Below, in pieces: positions 1 to 12,138 of a stretch of 64,000 nt of DNA. This DNA comes from Haliotis asinina. Lineage: Eukaryota > Mollusca > Gastropoda > Lepetellida > Haliotidae. Both the position numbers and the translations under genes were made by a program. The notes beneath the pieces were generated by a model, which ran no database searches, had not been told where the DNA came from, and saw only the letters and a list, made by a program, of their open reading frames with translations. The stretch is from assembly GCF_037392515.1 (NCBI RefSeq), contig NC_090280.1, positions 58,460,004-58,524,003 of the forward strand. The letters run 5' to 3'. The stretch's first letter is position 1. Every line of letters begins with the position of its first letter.

Positions 1-423
1 CAAAGGGATGGAATCAGTCTTGGCAGATTTCGAAACAGCATTTGAAAAGACAGTGCAAAGACGGATTTTATGAACTTAAATGCAGTTTGATATTGTATAT
101 TTGTAAAAGCACCAAGTTGACCCCAACCATTGAATACTAAAGGCAATTTTGATATTGTCAATTACGTAATATGAACGACTCGCATGGCTACGTGTATCGA
201 GCTTGGTTACGTGAAATACTACTTCAAGCCAAATGCAGGCCGTGTATGATTACTAATTCATGATAAAGTGTCAGTTTTGAAGCAGGTTTTCAGTCAAGCT
301 CAGCGTCACATTTTACGTAAACACCATTTCAGGCAATGAGAAACAATACGTGATCAATATTCGACCTAACACAACCGACTGCGCCCGTGACATCAACAGA
401 TCCCGTTAGATGTAATGATCAAG
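1..423. other. Non-coding flank, nothing recognised
   Basis: Moderately AT-rich sequence without a convincing open frame, repeat unit or RNA-like fold. I see nothing in it that I can name. Confidence 0.5.
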
Positions 424-640
424 GTATAGATTTTAGAGGCTCTCGTGGCGCTAAGATCGTCGTACGATGCTAATGTATGACACTTACGACTATCTTAGCG
501 CTAAGAGACCTTCGTAAATCTAGGCCCAGGGTATAGATTTTACAAGCTCTCTTAGCGCTAAGATAGTCGTAAGTGTCATACATTAGCATTAACTTACGAC
601 TATCTTACCGTTACGACAGCTTCGAAAATCTAGTCCCAGG
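424..640. repeat. Foldback/MITE-like palindrome array
   Basis: A perfect 41-bp inverted repeat is visible: 468-508 is the reverse complement of 548-588, separated by 39 bp. Each arm contains the palindrome TTAGCGCTAA. Related monomers beginning GTATAGATTTTA occur at 424 and 531, and a diverged inverted monomer ends near 640 with AATCTAGTCCCAGG. The structure fits a non-autonomous foldback or MITE that inserted in or duplicated against another copy. No transposase is present and the superfamily is unknown. Confidence 0.65.
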
Positions 641-1164
641 GGCATGTGGTGGGCGAGCTGTCCAGCCAGGCTAGTTATCCAGCCATCGAGCCCACCCGTT
701 AGTCATCCTTTACTCAGCTTCTTGTGCAGTCTCCTTCAGTGAGTGTTGTCACAACCGCTAGTGAACAGTACACAACCTTGTGCATGTAAAAAAACACACG
801 AATAAGTTGGTAAATGACTAGATGGTGGACACATAAATACGTGTGAACGCCTAGTTGTGTGCAGCGTATCCGAGTCCTCCCAGTTGTGAATGAATGCCTC
901 GTAAGGAAGGGAAAACACACTGTGACAGTAACTCGGTTGCGCCCAGTGGCTACACAGGCTGTATGATACCCAAGGAGTTCAGACTGAACATACGATGTGC
1001 CATAAGCATGCACATAGATGGGATGGACTACAGCGCTATATAAATACCTATATAAGCAACACATGGCATTGGGGGACAACCGAGGGGTGGTCAGGGTCAG
1101 TGACTCGGTTGATTTGTGATATTGGTTACGATCTGTGTTCATGACATCAGTCACTTGGCTCTTG
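641..1164. other. Non-coding stretch
   Basis: Only chance open frames on the minus strand, rich in His, Tyr and Cys without domain signatures. No gene, repeat or RNA recognised. Confidence 0.45.
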
Positions 1165-1400
1165 AGACCTGTGAAGATGCGGTTAGAATTGGTCTTCAGT
1201 AACCCTGGCTTGTCTCCATCCGTGAAGATCTGGTTTCGAATTGGTCTTCAGGAACCATGCATGCCGCAAGAGGGTGGTCAGACTCATTGACACATGCCAT
1301 CACATGTGTAGATCGATGCTCATATCTTGATCATTGGATTGTCTGTTCCAGGCTTGATTACGTACAGTCCGCCACCATATACCTAGAATATTGCTGAGTG
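1165..1400 (+). repeat. SINE family A copy (diverged)
   Basis: Matches the repeated core seen elsewhere in the window: GTGAAGAT..., GGGTGGTCAGACTCATTGACA, ...GATCGATGCTCAT..., GATTGTCTG...CCA, ...CGCCACCATATA...GGAATATTGCTGAGTG-like tail. The first segment (GTGAAGATGCGGTTAGAATTGGTCTTCAG) is repeated at about 1,225, suggesting an internal duplication or nested insertion. Family A copies are also at 2,371, 9,519, 21,310, 43,484, 57,927 and, inverted, at 15,330, 45,830 and 63,160. Confidence 0.7.
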
Positions 1401-2217
1401 CAAAGTAACAAGCACGATCACAAAATAAAATGAAAATAATGATAATATAAAAAAAAATAATAATAAAAATAAAAAACCTCAAAACTGAGACTGCAAACAG
1501 ACAATCAAACTAAGGTGGCAATAGGTTTAATACAACCGGTTTCCATTTCAGGTCCCTCTGCTTTCAGTCAGTTCCCAGAGTAATATCAATATTCACATTA
1601 ATATTTACTGAGAAGGCAAAGTTCCTCTTGGCGGTTTCGTTACCCGGATATGATATTTCTGTGTGTATTTCCATCTATATTCATGTGTAGACATTTTAAG
1701 TTGGCTGGTATCAGTTTCATGAAAAGACGAATTTCCTTGGGGACTAAAACCTGCTTAACAAAGTCTGCGTACAAAGATGTAGCTTACAGAATCATGTTAG
1801 CTCAGTCAGTTTCTTTGAGTTCATGATAAACAAAGGAACGTGTTCCTTTGGTATTTTCATAATTTTGATCTCCAGCTTTCAATATCGGGAAGAATATGAA
1901 AAGGAATAAAGGATAATTTCCATGAACACTTCCTTATTTGTTTCCCTCAGTATATATTGAAAGTGTTGCCTATCTGTTTGTTTGGTAAATTCTGCACCCA
2001 CCATATTCCAATTATATGGTAGCGACCTGTAATAGCTGAGTCCATGCTGCCCAGTGATTGATGTTGTGAGCAACGAACCACGCCACCGGGGTACAGTGGC
2101 ACCTAGTCAACCAGACAAATGAACCCGTCCATCCAATCCCAATGGCCGGCTCTTGCGTGGAGCATCGGTATTTGGGCATCAATTCCAAATCAACATTACC
2201 CAAATTAGTGTTACCTT
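1401..2217. other. Non-coding, A-rich tract near 1,425-1,475
   Basis: Contains an A/T-only tract (AAAATAATGATAATATAAAAAAAA type) directly after the SINE and otherwise unremarkable sequence. No gene recognised. Confidence 0.45.
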
Positions 2218-2344
2218 CTGTGCCGCTATTCCACATGGGTACAATGTGTGAAGTCCATTTTCTGGTGTCCCCCGCCGTGATATCGCTGAAATACTGCTAA
2301 AAGCGGCGTAAAACCAAACTTACTCACTCACTGTGCCGCTATTC
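2218..2344 (+). repeat. 5'-truncated SINE family B with 14-bp target duplication
   Basis: The direct repeat CTGTGCCGCTATTC occurs at 2,218-2,231 and 2,331-2,344 and brackets a 99-bp insert that carries the family B 3' end (TCTGGTGTCCCCCGCCGTGA, then GCGGCGTAAAACCAAACTTACTCACTCA). Perfect 14-bp target duplication plus 5' truncation is the signature of LINE-mediated retrotransposition and indicates a relatively young insertion. Confidence 0.85.
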
Positions 2345-2370
2345 ACTGCTTAGCATATTCCTACTGAAGC

Positions 2371-2560
2371 GTGAAGGTCCCGGGGTAGAGTAGTCTTTTA
2401 GTAACCCATGCTTGCCTCCAAAGGTGACTATGCTTGTCGTAAGAGGCGACTAACGGGATCGGGTGGTCAGGCTCGCTGACTTGGTTGACACATGTCATCG
2501 GTTCCCAGTTGCCCCGATCGATGCTCATGCTGCTGACCACTGGACCACTTATAAAGATCA
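2371..2560 (+). repeat. SINE family A copy
   Basis: Clear family A core on the plus strand: GTGAAGGTCCCGGGGTAGA, CTTGTCGTAAGAGGCGACTA, ACGGGATCGGGTGGTCAGGC, CTTGGTTGACACATGTCATC and GATCGATGCTCATGCTGCTG. A CCATGCTTG segment is duplicated with a short insert. The 3' tail is missing. Confidence 0.8.
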
Positions 2561-3240
2561 CATGCTCGACCTAACTAGAAAGCGCAATGTCTTACACTCC
2601 AATGTGTCCGCAAACCTTTATTTATATATTACGTGTACATATGTCATCTCTGTTCTTGGAAGTAGAACATGTGCGATAGGTTTGTACAACTCCGATATAT
2701 TCTTTGAAATTAATCTGGACCAGACAATCCCGTGAGTGACACCATGAGCATCCAACTTGACAACTGAGCCAACTATGATATGCATCAACGAAACCAGAGA
2801 AACTGGGCCACTCCATATCGCTACTCGCACACCAAATTCAAGCTGCATCTTTACGGGGTCTTGCTGCAAGTGGACATCCAAAGATCCATCTGCTAGTCTA
2901 GAATTAGTGTTTATCCTAGTCACACTGTAAATGTTCAGGGGGACAGGTTTTTCAGTTTGTACAAGTTTTGTCACCCCTGTTTAACTGATGAGCTGACCCA
3001 GAGTCACCACAGAATACAGAAATACAGGAAAACACTCTTGGTATTTCAGTATTTCCTTTACTACACACTTTAAATTTGGAACGTGTTCTCTTATCTTCTG
3101 TGTACATATTACTTGCTTCACAAGACATTCGACGTTTACAACATTATTATGTTTCAATGCAAATGAAAGTAAGATGTTGTCTGGCGTAAAATCATTGTTG
3201 CCACACTGTAACTGAAGTTCAGTTACAGTCACTAGCCACC
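2561..3240. other. Non-coding stretch
   Basis: Open frames here lack any recognisable domain or splice logic. Nothing supported. Confidence 0.4.
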
Positions 3241-4100
3241 AGGTCAAACTCTCCCAAATCTTTTAAACATGACAACAATAACAGTATAGATGAAAAATTG
3301 TTTATAGTTCTTTTGAACAAAATGTACAAATATGCGTATCACTGACACCGATTTTATAAAAGAAAATGTAGGCATAATATCGTATGGTATCTCCATCTGT
3401 AACCATTTCAAATTACTACTCTTTGTATATCGCCCTGTCATCATATATACGTTTTGTAACATCATATTGTCATACTGTATTCCAAAGACTCTTTCCCCTT
3501 TTTATGCACACACCATTTATTGTAAAGTGGGTTTAATGAGGAAAGAAAGGGTTTAGAACCTTTAACATTTAGATTAAGTTTTGATATATTGATGTATTGA
3601 ACGGTAGTATTGGGGAAAATGGTAGTGTTTTGGGGAAAATATTTGTCTTCTCTTTGACCAGGCAATTATGGAAGATCTAATACTGATCTGATGCTATTTG
3701 TTTTCACTTGATATATTTCTTGCAGTATTTTATGACTATAGAATTCCCCAGTGGTATGATTCATTAGATCATATACTAAGCGTATACCAACATTGTACCA
3801 ATAATTTATAAATATTGCCTCGTTACCTATGTCAAACATGCAATTAAACCAAATAAACTGGTTTAACGTGTTTATTTTAAGTTTAATGTATGGCTTTTGT
3901 AAATATGATCCCAATGCAGAGATTTCATCTCTGCTAAAAGGGTTTCTTACATACGGTTTTATGTGTTTTTTCTACATATTCAGGATCAGCTATCCAAAGT
4001 ATTCTGTAGTTAGGAAACTAATGTTTTCCATTTGCAGTTACTGGAATATATTCTCTTAATCCATGATATGTGCATAAATGATATTGGTGGGGCACTAAAT
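3240..4100 (-). pseudogene. LINE (L1/Tx1-like) ORF2 C-terminal relic
   Basis: Read on the minus strand, 3,666-3,914 encodes a segment with an NYWYNVGIRLVYDLMN motif followed by GEFYSHKILQEIYQV. This resembles the 'NWx-x-G(I/V)xxVxDLxxxxGxFxSxxExxxxY' region downstream of the reverse-transcriptase domain in L1/Tx1-type non-LTR retrotransposons. The adjacent frame 3,462-3,665 (minus) continues with a plausible C-terminal tail, but the parts are in different frames and stops interrupt them, so this is a dead copy. The polymerase core (YADD box) is not visible. The family assignment is from pattern recognition only. Confidence 0.45.
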
Positions 4101-4809
4101 CCCCCCTATTGGGGTGGCATAGAGAACACACCTCATTTGATTTTACCTCACTTGTCTTTCCAAACAAATCTGAAACAAGTTTGATAAAATATATTTAAGG
4201 AGTGTATTTTCATTTCTACCGATTGTTTCTATTGAACATAACTTCATTTCATTGTCTATGTGTTTAGAGAATTCATTAGAATCCATATGGTAATTCAGTT
4301 TCACTACCATTTCGTTAAAGTCAGCATCAAATAAAATACCCAGTCTACATCCCATTTTCGAATCGATTCAAATCAGTCTTGTCTTGTCAGAAAACCAGAA
4401 AATCTTGCAAAAACATAAAGTCATTGAATTGTACAGGAACATATAAAACATAAACGTAATGTTTCCACCAGTGATGTTAGCTGTGTGGTGCAACTGCAAA
4501 CCAAGAAACGGGATGCGACGAAGCAGTTTACTGTGGAAGCCTGTACGAGGCGATGGCAACTGACATCCATCGTGACGTCGGTTACATTGTGACATAATGC
4601 GAAAAAGTTCGATTACGAGGGGGCAGACTGGAACGGCGCATTGACGTCAACACATTGTGACGTAATGCAAAAAGTGCATATTATCGTCTGACAAAGTATT
4701 GTCGGCGCCATTGATCTTTCACCGAAGCATCTTAGAATTTCCATGTATATGCCTTTCATACACCAATTTAGAGTCTGACATCATAGGCATGATCTACGCA
4801 TTCGAAACA
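4101..4809. other. Non-coding; possible further LINE debris
   Basis: A minus-strand frame at 4,143-4,355 may be further eroded LINE sequence, but I see no diagnostic motif. The rest is unrecognised. Confidence 0.3.
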
Positions 4810-4925
4810 CAGTGACATATATCAATCAAGTCAACGAGCCTAACCACCCGCTCCAGTTAGTTTAAGCATGGTTTGCTGAAGTTAAGTTGTGACCACGATC
4901 CTCACGGATTTCATGCATCAGGAAT
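4810..4925 (-). repeat. SINE family A fragment
   Basis: Minus-strand remnant with the order GACATATATCAATCAAGTCA, CGAGCCTAACCACCCG and ...GATCCTCACGG, equivalent to the reverse complement of the family A core and its GTGAAGATC head. Confidence 0.6.
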
Positions 4926-5149
4926 GAGTATTGTTTTTGATTGTTTGATTGTTTATTGAGCATTCCATCACACTACGGTAGTGTTGGGGGACGCGAATAA
5001 AAATTACTTAAAACAGTGCCTTCATGTCGTTTAATACGAAAGGCCAACATCGGCCCCCATTATGACAACATTAAATTTTTATACATTAATGGCTCACAAG
5101 TCATTATGTTAAGTCGGTACGGCAGTATTTCATTGCCTAAATAATGCAT

Positions 5150-5262
5150 GTGGACTAGACAATCCAGTATTGGGCAGCATGGGGGTCGATCAGCACAGGA
5201 ATGACATATGTCGATCAAGTCAGCGAGCCTGACCACCCAATCCTAGTGATACAATATGACTG
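5150..5262 (-). repeat. SINE family A fragment
   Basis: Contains GACTAGACAATCCAGT, GGGTCGATCAG, TGACATATGTCGATCAAGTC and AGCGAGCCTGACCACCCAAT in the order expected for the family A reverse complement. Both ends are truncated. Confidence 0.65.
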
Positions 5263-5845
5263 TGGTAGAGTCCAGCTCGCTGCTTGTCATTGTGCCCGAC
5301 GGAAAAAGTCATTGTTCACAATATCAATCACTGGCTTGTCCAGACGCACTTAATTACACGTGGAGGTAGCAACAATATGCATATTTTATAGTCTGTTTTT
5401 CAGTAGCTACCCAAATATATCCTCATCCATTTGTTATAATGGAAATGATAAATCGATTTTACCCTAGACCATGTAGAGGTGTTCACCGTCTTGCATGCTC
5501 TTATTTGGAAATTCAACATTTATTAATTATTCACAGTTTATCAGGTAAAAAACCGAAGTATTTTGCTCAGAAAGTCTTATAGTGGAATGCACACTGTGGA
5601 AATGTGTTTATGTACATAATATACACAGACGCTGTACGCCAGGTTTGTTCTTTCAGGGTTGGTGTGAGGTTCATGGTTCTTGATACTTGGTGCACTATGC
5701 ATGATGTTTTGTGCCTGGTTCTTGCCCCTTTGTGGGTGGTGTCTCTCTGTGTGTGGTGGCTGGTGCTTGGCTCTCGGCATAGCGTGTGTGATGCCCGTTG
5801 CGGTGTACGTGTTGCTGCGTTGTGTGTGCGTATGTGTGTGGCTAG
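5263..5845. other. Non-coding stretch
   Basis: No gene recognised. From about 5,640 the sequence grades into the GT-rich minisatellite that follows. Confidence 0.4.
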
Positions 5846-6186
5846 TGCATGGTGCCTGATGCCTGGTCTTGTTTCATGTTACCTGGTGCATGGTGCTTTT
5901 TTCGTGGTGCTTGGTGCCTGGTGCTTGATGCTTCCTTCGTGTTGCTTGGTGCCTGATGCTTGATGCTTGGTGCTTCTTTCGTGCTGCTTGGTACCTAGTG
6001 CTTGGTTCGTATTGGTGCTTGGTGTCTGGTGATTGGTGCTTGTTTCGTGTTGCTTGGTGTCTGGTGCTTGGTGTTTGGCGTCTGGTGCCTAGTGCTTGGT
6101 TCGTGTTGGTGCTTGGTGTCTGGTGCTTGATGCTTGTTTCGTGTTGCTTGGTGCCTGGTGCTTGGTGCTTGGTACCTAGTACTTCG
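5846..6186. repeat. Degenerate GGTGC(C/T)TGGTGCTT minisatellite
   Basis: Reiterations of GCTTGGTGCCTGGTGCTT and TTTCGTGTTGCTTGGTG with a higher-order period of roughly 40-50 bp. Long open frames on both strands (Leu/Val/Trp-rich on plus, His/Gln/Thr-rich on minus) are products of the repeat and are not genes. Confidence 0.8.
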
Positions 6187-6909
6187 CTCTGCAAATGCTA
6201 AACATTAACTCCAATGTCCTTTTCAGTCATTTTCATTGCGGCTGCCCCGCGTGATCTTGCTGGAATATTACCTGTCACTCACATGTATATGTACATGTGT
6301 ATGCTATCAACGCATGCATGCACCTTCAAAGTAAAGATGTTGAAGGTAAAGAAACAGCCGTTTCCGACCATCCATGCGGCACGGATGCCCACGAGTTACG
6401 TCCCATGGGTACACCGAACAGGCTTCTTGAAAGGTCGTTGTTGCGAAAGAGATATCTATTTGTGATCAAGGTATCATGATTTACTCAGAAAACAAATGGA
6501 AAAGTGTCAGCACACCTATAATCAATTATGTACAAACCACTCAAGTTTTCCTACTAAAAGCGGCAAATCTTTTCCATTGCATTACCATCGCGATTTTCAT
6601 CTATGGAACGCTATCCTCTACCTGCTTTCTGAGATACTTTCTAATGTGTGCTGGCTTAGTTGGAGAGATGTAGAGATGCATAATATGTGACTAACGCGCA
6701 CGTTATGCTCTCCTTTGCACTTCTGGCAAGAAAACAGAGATACGTATCAACAAACATGCAATGCACAGTCTGTTTAATCCTTTAATTTTAAAATTGATAT
6801 GATAATCGGCAAACACCTGAACAGAAAATAGTATAAGAAGTATAGTATAATAGCATATTAGAAAGTCCTAACGCTATTGCCATATCACTGTATACATAGC
6901 CGGTAGGGA

Positions 6910-6910
<1 letters not shown>
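6187..6910. other. Non-coding stretch
   Basis: Short overlapping open frames only. No domain, repeat or RNA identified. Confidence 0.4.
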
Positions 6911-6959
<49 letters not shown>

Positions 6960-6964
6960 TGTGT
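6911..6964. repeat. (CT)n(GT)n microsatellite
   Basis: An uninterrupted CT run switches directly to a GT run. A compound dinucleotide repeat, likely length-polymorphic. Confidence 0.95.
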
Positions 6965-7099
6965 ACATAAACGTACAACAGTAGACACTGAACAGTAGAA
7001 GATACGCAATTCTGTCTTAGTTACGTTCTTAAATAGGAGATATAAATATTTAGGAGATTTCATTTTTTCGAAACTTGCTTCTCCTGTCAAGTTACCGCA

Positions 7100-7320
7100 A
7101 TAGCTGTGAAGATGCAGCAGTAGTTGTCAGGTCACGATAACTGTGAAGCTGCAACAATGGTTGTCAAGTCACGATAACTGCGAAGCTGCAACAGCGGTTG
7201 TCAAGTCACGATAACTGTGAAGCTGCAACAACGGTTGTCAAGTCACGATAACTGTGAAGCTGCAACAATGGTTGTCAAGTCACGATAATTGTGAAGCTGC
7301 AACAATGGTTGTCAAGTTGG
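7100..7320. repeat. 37-bp tandem repeat, about six copies
   Basis: Unit TGTCAAGTCACGATAACTGT + GAAGCTGCAACAATGGT (37 bp) repeated with single-base variants (AATGG, AGCGG, AACGG). It ends where the sequence switches to TTGGCACAATGGTTGCC. Because 37 is not a multiple of three, reading frames do not stay open. Confidence 0.85.
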
Positions 7321-9518
7321 CACAATGGTTGCCTCGAAAGCAATGGATGTCAATATGTGAGAATACCGGTGATCTGGTTTTCATGTTACCACAATTGATG
7401 CCAAGTTCCACAATTGCAGCCCGGTAGCGTATTATTGAACCATCACCTACTATCCGTCATGTAAAATGCCTATTTGTGTCTGAAAGGTGGAAGTAGATGT
7501 CAAGGGTGATAGGATTGGCACAACACACACACACACATATACTGTCAGTTCCGTGGCGATATGGTAGCCATTATTCATAAGCCACTCTGAGAAAGGTCAC
7601 CGGTGTTCGAGAACTCGTATTCAGCATCAAGGATGCCAAGAAGTACGAACAGAAAATGTCACTCTCCTACTGAAATAGTGAAATGTTATGCCGTAGCCAT
7701 TCACGTAACGTCATCATTGTTCAGTTCTGCCAATAATTATCTGTTAAAAGCAACATATTGTACGATCCTTTTGTATCATGGTCATGTTTTACTAGTCACA
7801 ACCAGTGATGATGTTAGATGGTCATTGAAGTAAGGTATTGTGTTTGAATGATATCAAGGCAAATCACTTGGTAGCTTCTCAGTTCTCAGTTTTCAAACAC
7901 CTTGATGTAGCACTCACAGCTGTTGTGGGACGGAGATCGATCTTTTCTTTTGGTAAAAATACTTTGTCAATATTCGCGTCTGCCTAGTTTCATTGGCGCC
8001 TAGGTTCGTGGATTTATAGTATACCTGTGGAAACCAATACATGCGGTCTATATACACTGGTAGACTTTGTCAACATTCTCCTTCACCCCGTTTACTGTTT
8101 GCAGACGTTTGTCGCTAATACATATGTTTTGCATATAGTGATATTCACCACCAAGCACCACTCGAATATGTAACAGCTCGTTGCCATGTTTGAAGTACTT
8201 TGAATTGTCTCTACTGGAAAAGCTTGCAATTCTGTTTATGTATCTAGGATTATTTACGTTGTCAAGAATATGCTAGTGTGTTTGCTCTCACGAAAATGTA
8301 ATCAGGTACAAATATGCCTGTTGATGGAAACACATGCAACAATCTTTCTCGAACACATTCTCCACTAAAAGGATTGCATACTTGCACAATGTGTATGCTT
8401 GTTCTATTAGATAACCCTTGTCAGATGGGACTGGAATGTGTCTGCTTGGTCTGTTAGATAACCTTTGTAAAATGGGACTAGAATAGAGGCTAGTGGTGGT
8501 TTATGAACCTTAGCGCTGAAAGAAACATGACATATACGTTACTTACATATTTTACTTGATTTGTATTGAAAATACCATAAGCTATCGATAGTATAGAAAG
8601 GTAATCGCCTCGGCAACCCTTCTACGTGTTTTCCTAAGTGTAAGTTGAGTTTTATAGTCCCCGTCTCTCCAGGTGAGACATTTTGTAACTGACTTACCTA
8701 TGCATGTGTTTGTGATGGGTACCACTGGTTGAGCAGGATACGCTTACCTTTTCACATATACCTTGTGAAAGTATTGTTTTATAGTAATTCATGAAAAAAA
8801 AACAACAACATCATGATATAGAACTGCACCCTTCTTTCAAAGGGAGTTCTGTTTAATGAAGTCATTTCACGAATTCATTGTAATGCCAGTTTTGTCAAGG
8901 TTGCATTTCGAAGTTTGTCATTGCTATGGTCTTGGGCTCACATATCATGCATCGTGCTCCAAGACAGATTACGTTGGTGCATTACGCTTCGTTATATCTG
9001 CTTTTACAGTGTACAGGAGTCTACCATCTGTTTTTAACAAATGCGATGATACTGAAACCAGGGGCACTTGCTGGCAGAACTTCCAGGTGATCTACAAGAG
9101 TGTGTACTGAAATTTCTATTTCACACGTGCAACTTGGACACCTGGCTGTCCCAGCAATACATCGGTCTCAAATGAAATCAAATAGACTATAAAAGTTACA
9201 TAACGTTATTGTTCATCTCAAATTATGTTCCATTATTGGTTTGTCTATTCCAGCTATATACCAGTTTGTTAGTTGAGTGTCGATATTTTAAACTTACTGA
9301 AAACTGACCTAACTGATTTGCCTAGCTGCCAGTAGGACCGAGTCTAGTCTTTCTGGAATATTTGGACATTTTAAACTTCTAACTCGCTTGCTTTGTATTT
9401 TTTCGGGTTCTCTGTACGGAACATTCAATGTCAAACAGTGTTATCATGGACAAGTTTGTTAACAGCATGGCGAATTTCCGGTTTCACGCGGAACTGAACA
9501 TATGTTTTATGTAACTTA
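7321..9518. other. Long non-coding stretch
   Basis: About 2.2 kb without a gene I can support. It contains a short CA run at about 7,522-7,537, and a local duplication of TCTATTAGATAACC(C/T)TTG around 8,402 and 8,447. Open frames at 7,603-7,833 and 8,856-9,110 have no recognisable features. Confidence 0.45.
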
Positions 9519-9632
9519 AAGTGATCGGGTGGTCGGTCTCGCTTACGTGGTTGACACATGTCATTGGATCCCCACTGCGCAGATTGATGCTCGTGTTGTT
9601 GGTCACTGGCTTGTCAGGTTCAAAAGTTTCCT
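9519..9632 (+). repeat. SINE family A fragment
   Basis: GATCGGGTGGTCGGTCTCGC, TTGACACATGTCATTGGATC, GCGCAGATTGATGCTCGTGT and GTCACTGGCTTGTCAGGTTC follow the family A order on the plus strand. Head and tail are absent. Confidence 0.75.
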
Positions 9633-10375
9633 CAGAGGATATCACGCATCGTGTCAATTAATGAGTAACGGTACCACAAGCGTACTTAATGCACACTGTT
9701 TTTGTGTGTTATATGATATGCTTACATCGTAAAGGTAATTTCTAATGGAATTCAGAAAACACTGTGTATCTTGTTTGTTGTGACAACACACGCATCCAGC
9801 TGATCAGTTTATAGATGTGAAAAATGAGAGACTGTCTTTGTGGAAACGGGATTTCTGTTCGAACAGTTGAAGTCCCGTTTACAAATTTGTGTTAAACCAT
9901 TATGTTACCTTGCGTACTTGTTTCGGAGTTGTTTTTTGTGTGTGTCGTGATTAATGCTACGATTATCGTAAAGTCCAGATTGTCGTAAACGTCACACGGA
10001 TTGTAACCGAAATGTGGCCACAAGTTTGGACTGACTTGATTGGTTAATCATGAAATGACGTGTTTGATGGGGATGATCGATAACTGGGTCGCCATTGGAC
10101 AATGCAGCGTGATCACGTGACAGGAAGTCTTAAGATATAGAATATTTAGTGCATCCGTTGTGTTATAAAACGCAGAACAATACTTGCACAAAACAATCTG
10201 GAAGTGATTAAAAGGTTTGTCCTATTAACAATGGTAAAGGAAATAGATAATCCACACAAACTAGAGTTCAACAAACACATTTCATGAAATTGTGTCTGTA
10301 GGGCAAATCTCAGCGACTCTGTGTCAGACATTTGTTCCGCGACGGAAATGATGTGTTCTGTTGTTCGCTGTTTGA
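9633..10375. other. Non-coding stretch
   Basis: Nothing recognised apart from small imperfect palindromes near 9,955-9,995 (GATTATCGTAAAGTCC / AGATTGTCGTAAACG). Confidence 0.35.
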
Positions 10376-10560
10376 CGTCACACTAGGCGATCTGTTGTTA
10401 GTCGGGTCGCTTGACGATACAGGGATTGAAATCATGACCATCGATTAACGCAGCTGGGCTGAAAATGACCGTATCAACGACCTTTAGTACTCGATCCCGT
10501 TAGTAGCATCTTTCGTCAAGCAGGAGTTGTTGAAGATCAATTTTTCACGGTTGTAGAGCA
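10376..10560 (-). repeat. Highly diverged SINE family A remnant
   Basis: Traces of the family A reverse complement: ATGACCATCGATTAACGCAG, ACTCGATCCCGTTAGTAG and GTTGTTGAAGATCAATTTTT. Very degraded. Confidence 0.4.
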
Positions 10561-10582
10561 ATGTGTCTTTTTCCCTCAGGAT

Positions 10583-10809
10583 CGTCAACCATTGAAGTGA
10601 GTGAGTGAGTGAGTTTGGTTTTACGCCGCTTTTAGCAATATTCCAGCAATATCACGGCGGGGGACACCAGAAAATGGGCCTCACATTTATCCATGTGGGG
10701 AATCGATCCCGGGAATTGTACCCATGTGGGGAATCGAACCCGGGTCTTCGGCGTGACAAACGAACGCTTTAACCACTAGGTTACCCCACCGCCCCCGTCA
10801 GCCATCGAA
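10583..10809 (-). repeat. Full-length tRNA-derived SINE family B with target duplication
   Basis: On the minus strand this begins with a tRNA-like head: GGTAACCTAGTGGTTAAAGC (A-box type), then GGTTCGATTCC (B box), the conserved TCTGGTGTCCCCCGCCGTGA segment and a GCGGCGTAAAACCAAACTCA/CTCACTC tail. CGTCAACCATTGAA (10,583-10,596) and CGTCAGCCATCGAA (10,796-10,809) flank it and match at 12 of 14 bases. A 27-bp segment around the B box (CATGTGGGGAATCGA...CCCGGG) is tandemly duplicated within this copy. Pol III promoter boxes are present, so it could once have been transcribed. Confidence 0.85.
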
Positions 10810-11940
10810 AAGGCTGACACAGTAGTCACCGTGTGTTCAAATTTTCAGCGAGTCATAGCAGGGATCTTTATTTGTTTGTTGCCGTGAAAGAATCTGAAGA
10901 TTAGAAAAAAGGATTTTCACAAGAAAAAATAAAATCAAGATCACTTGGCAATAGTCTATAAAATAATTACCACACTGATCGAGTCCCTTTGTATGTAGGC
11001 AAAGGAAGGTTAAGCTGACCTTGTTTTACATGAGTGGGCAATGATAAGAGTATGTCTTGTATCAAATGAAGGGACAAATTTCCCTAGCGTAATTTCGAGA
11101 GGCAAAGTTTATTGTTTAATTGGAATCAACATTCAGGGAGATCCCCTCGAGCAAGGGTCATCGTCACGGGCGACTAGACGCATAGGGTATTCAGACTTGG
11201 CGACCTCATCGTACTCTGTTAAGCCAGTTGTGAATGGGTACCCAGTGGGATCAGTGATGTGACGATTAGCCTTCGAGCTTTTCTTAACCAGGTACATCAT
11301 GGACATTATGTTGTATTCGCTTTGAGCATGCCCGTACCCAAAGCCATGCCATTGTTTGGTCCAGACTGAGATACTGGTTAACACATATTCTTCCTCTTTG
11401 CTTATTTGACAGCTGGTTATAAAGAGAGCATTTCCCGCCCCAATTCTGGGTTACCAAAGTTCCCAGTAGATCGGTCGTCACATACTGAACAACAACAGAA
11501 ACGCAACTTGTGATTGTGATTTCTTGGCTTTTCAAAATATTTGGTTGTGGTTCATAGCGTATCATTCTTCAGCCTAGTTAGCCTTTGTCTTTGATGGATT
11601 ATTTCTGTAGAATAAAGAAAGAATACACGTTTATAGTAATGCCCGATAGATTAGCAAAGATGAAGAGTGCAGCTATTGTAAGTAGTCGCTTGAGAAGACA
11701 CATATTGGCATTTGCCCAAGGGTTGGGAGGTTTCCAATTGACTGCATGGACATTTTTTCTAGTTCCTGAGAAGATCGAAAATTCATTTGTGCTGCCAACA
11801 CAATCTTTCTCACATTGCAACTCAACCATACCGACTTAATTCTCGTTGGGGATACACAGGTTGTTCGGGATGACCTGATCAAGTGTATACTTATGCATTG
11901 CGTGTAACAACTGGTTGGGTCTATAATTTTGAACGGGTGC
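10810..11940. other. Non-coding stretch
   Basis: Overlapping open frames on both strands around 11,041-11,840 lack recognisable domains. No gene supported. Confidence 0.35.
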
Positions 11941-12138
11941 GCCTTTGTCAAGATGTCGGAACAGCCACGACAAGGTCGCCGTTTGACATCTCACTGTCGA
12001 GAAATCGTCAGGAATGTCCTGACTTTCTTTGACCAATTAATTACAGATGGTTTAATGTTTCCTATTCGGGATTTCAGGCGGCGAGCAGCAGCAGTGTATC
12101 TGAGTGAAAGTAGTAGAGTAACTGACTTAATGTTGTAA
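11941..12138 (+). pseudogene. Possible transposase/HTH-type N-terminal fragment
   Basis: The plus-strand frame reads RQGRRLTSHCREIVRNV, then FFDQLITDG, then RRRAAAVYLSESSRVTDL before a stop. The layout (basic start, 'Lxxxxxxxxxx(V/I)xxFF', then 'RxAAxxxxSxxxV') resembles helix-turn-helix DNA-binding N-termini found on invertebrate DDE transposon proteins. It is only about 65 codons long, there is no downstream catalytic domain, and no splice sites are obvious. It could also be a chance open frame. Confidence 0.3.

Noticed and set aside
5604..6201. Long open frames on both strands (up to 119 codons)
   Set aside because: They are produced by the GGTGCTTGGTGCC minisatellite and have low-complexity translations.
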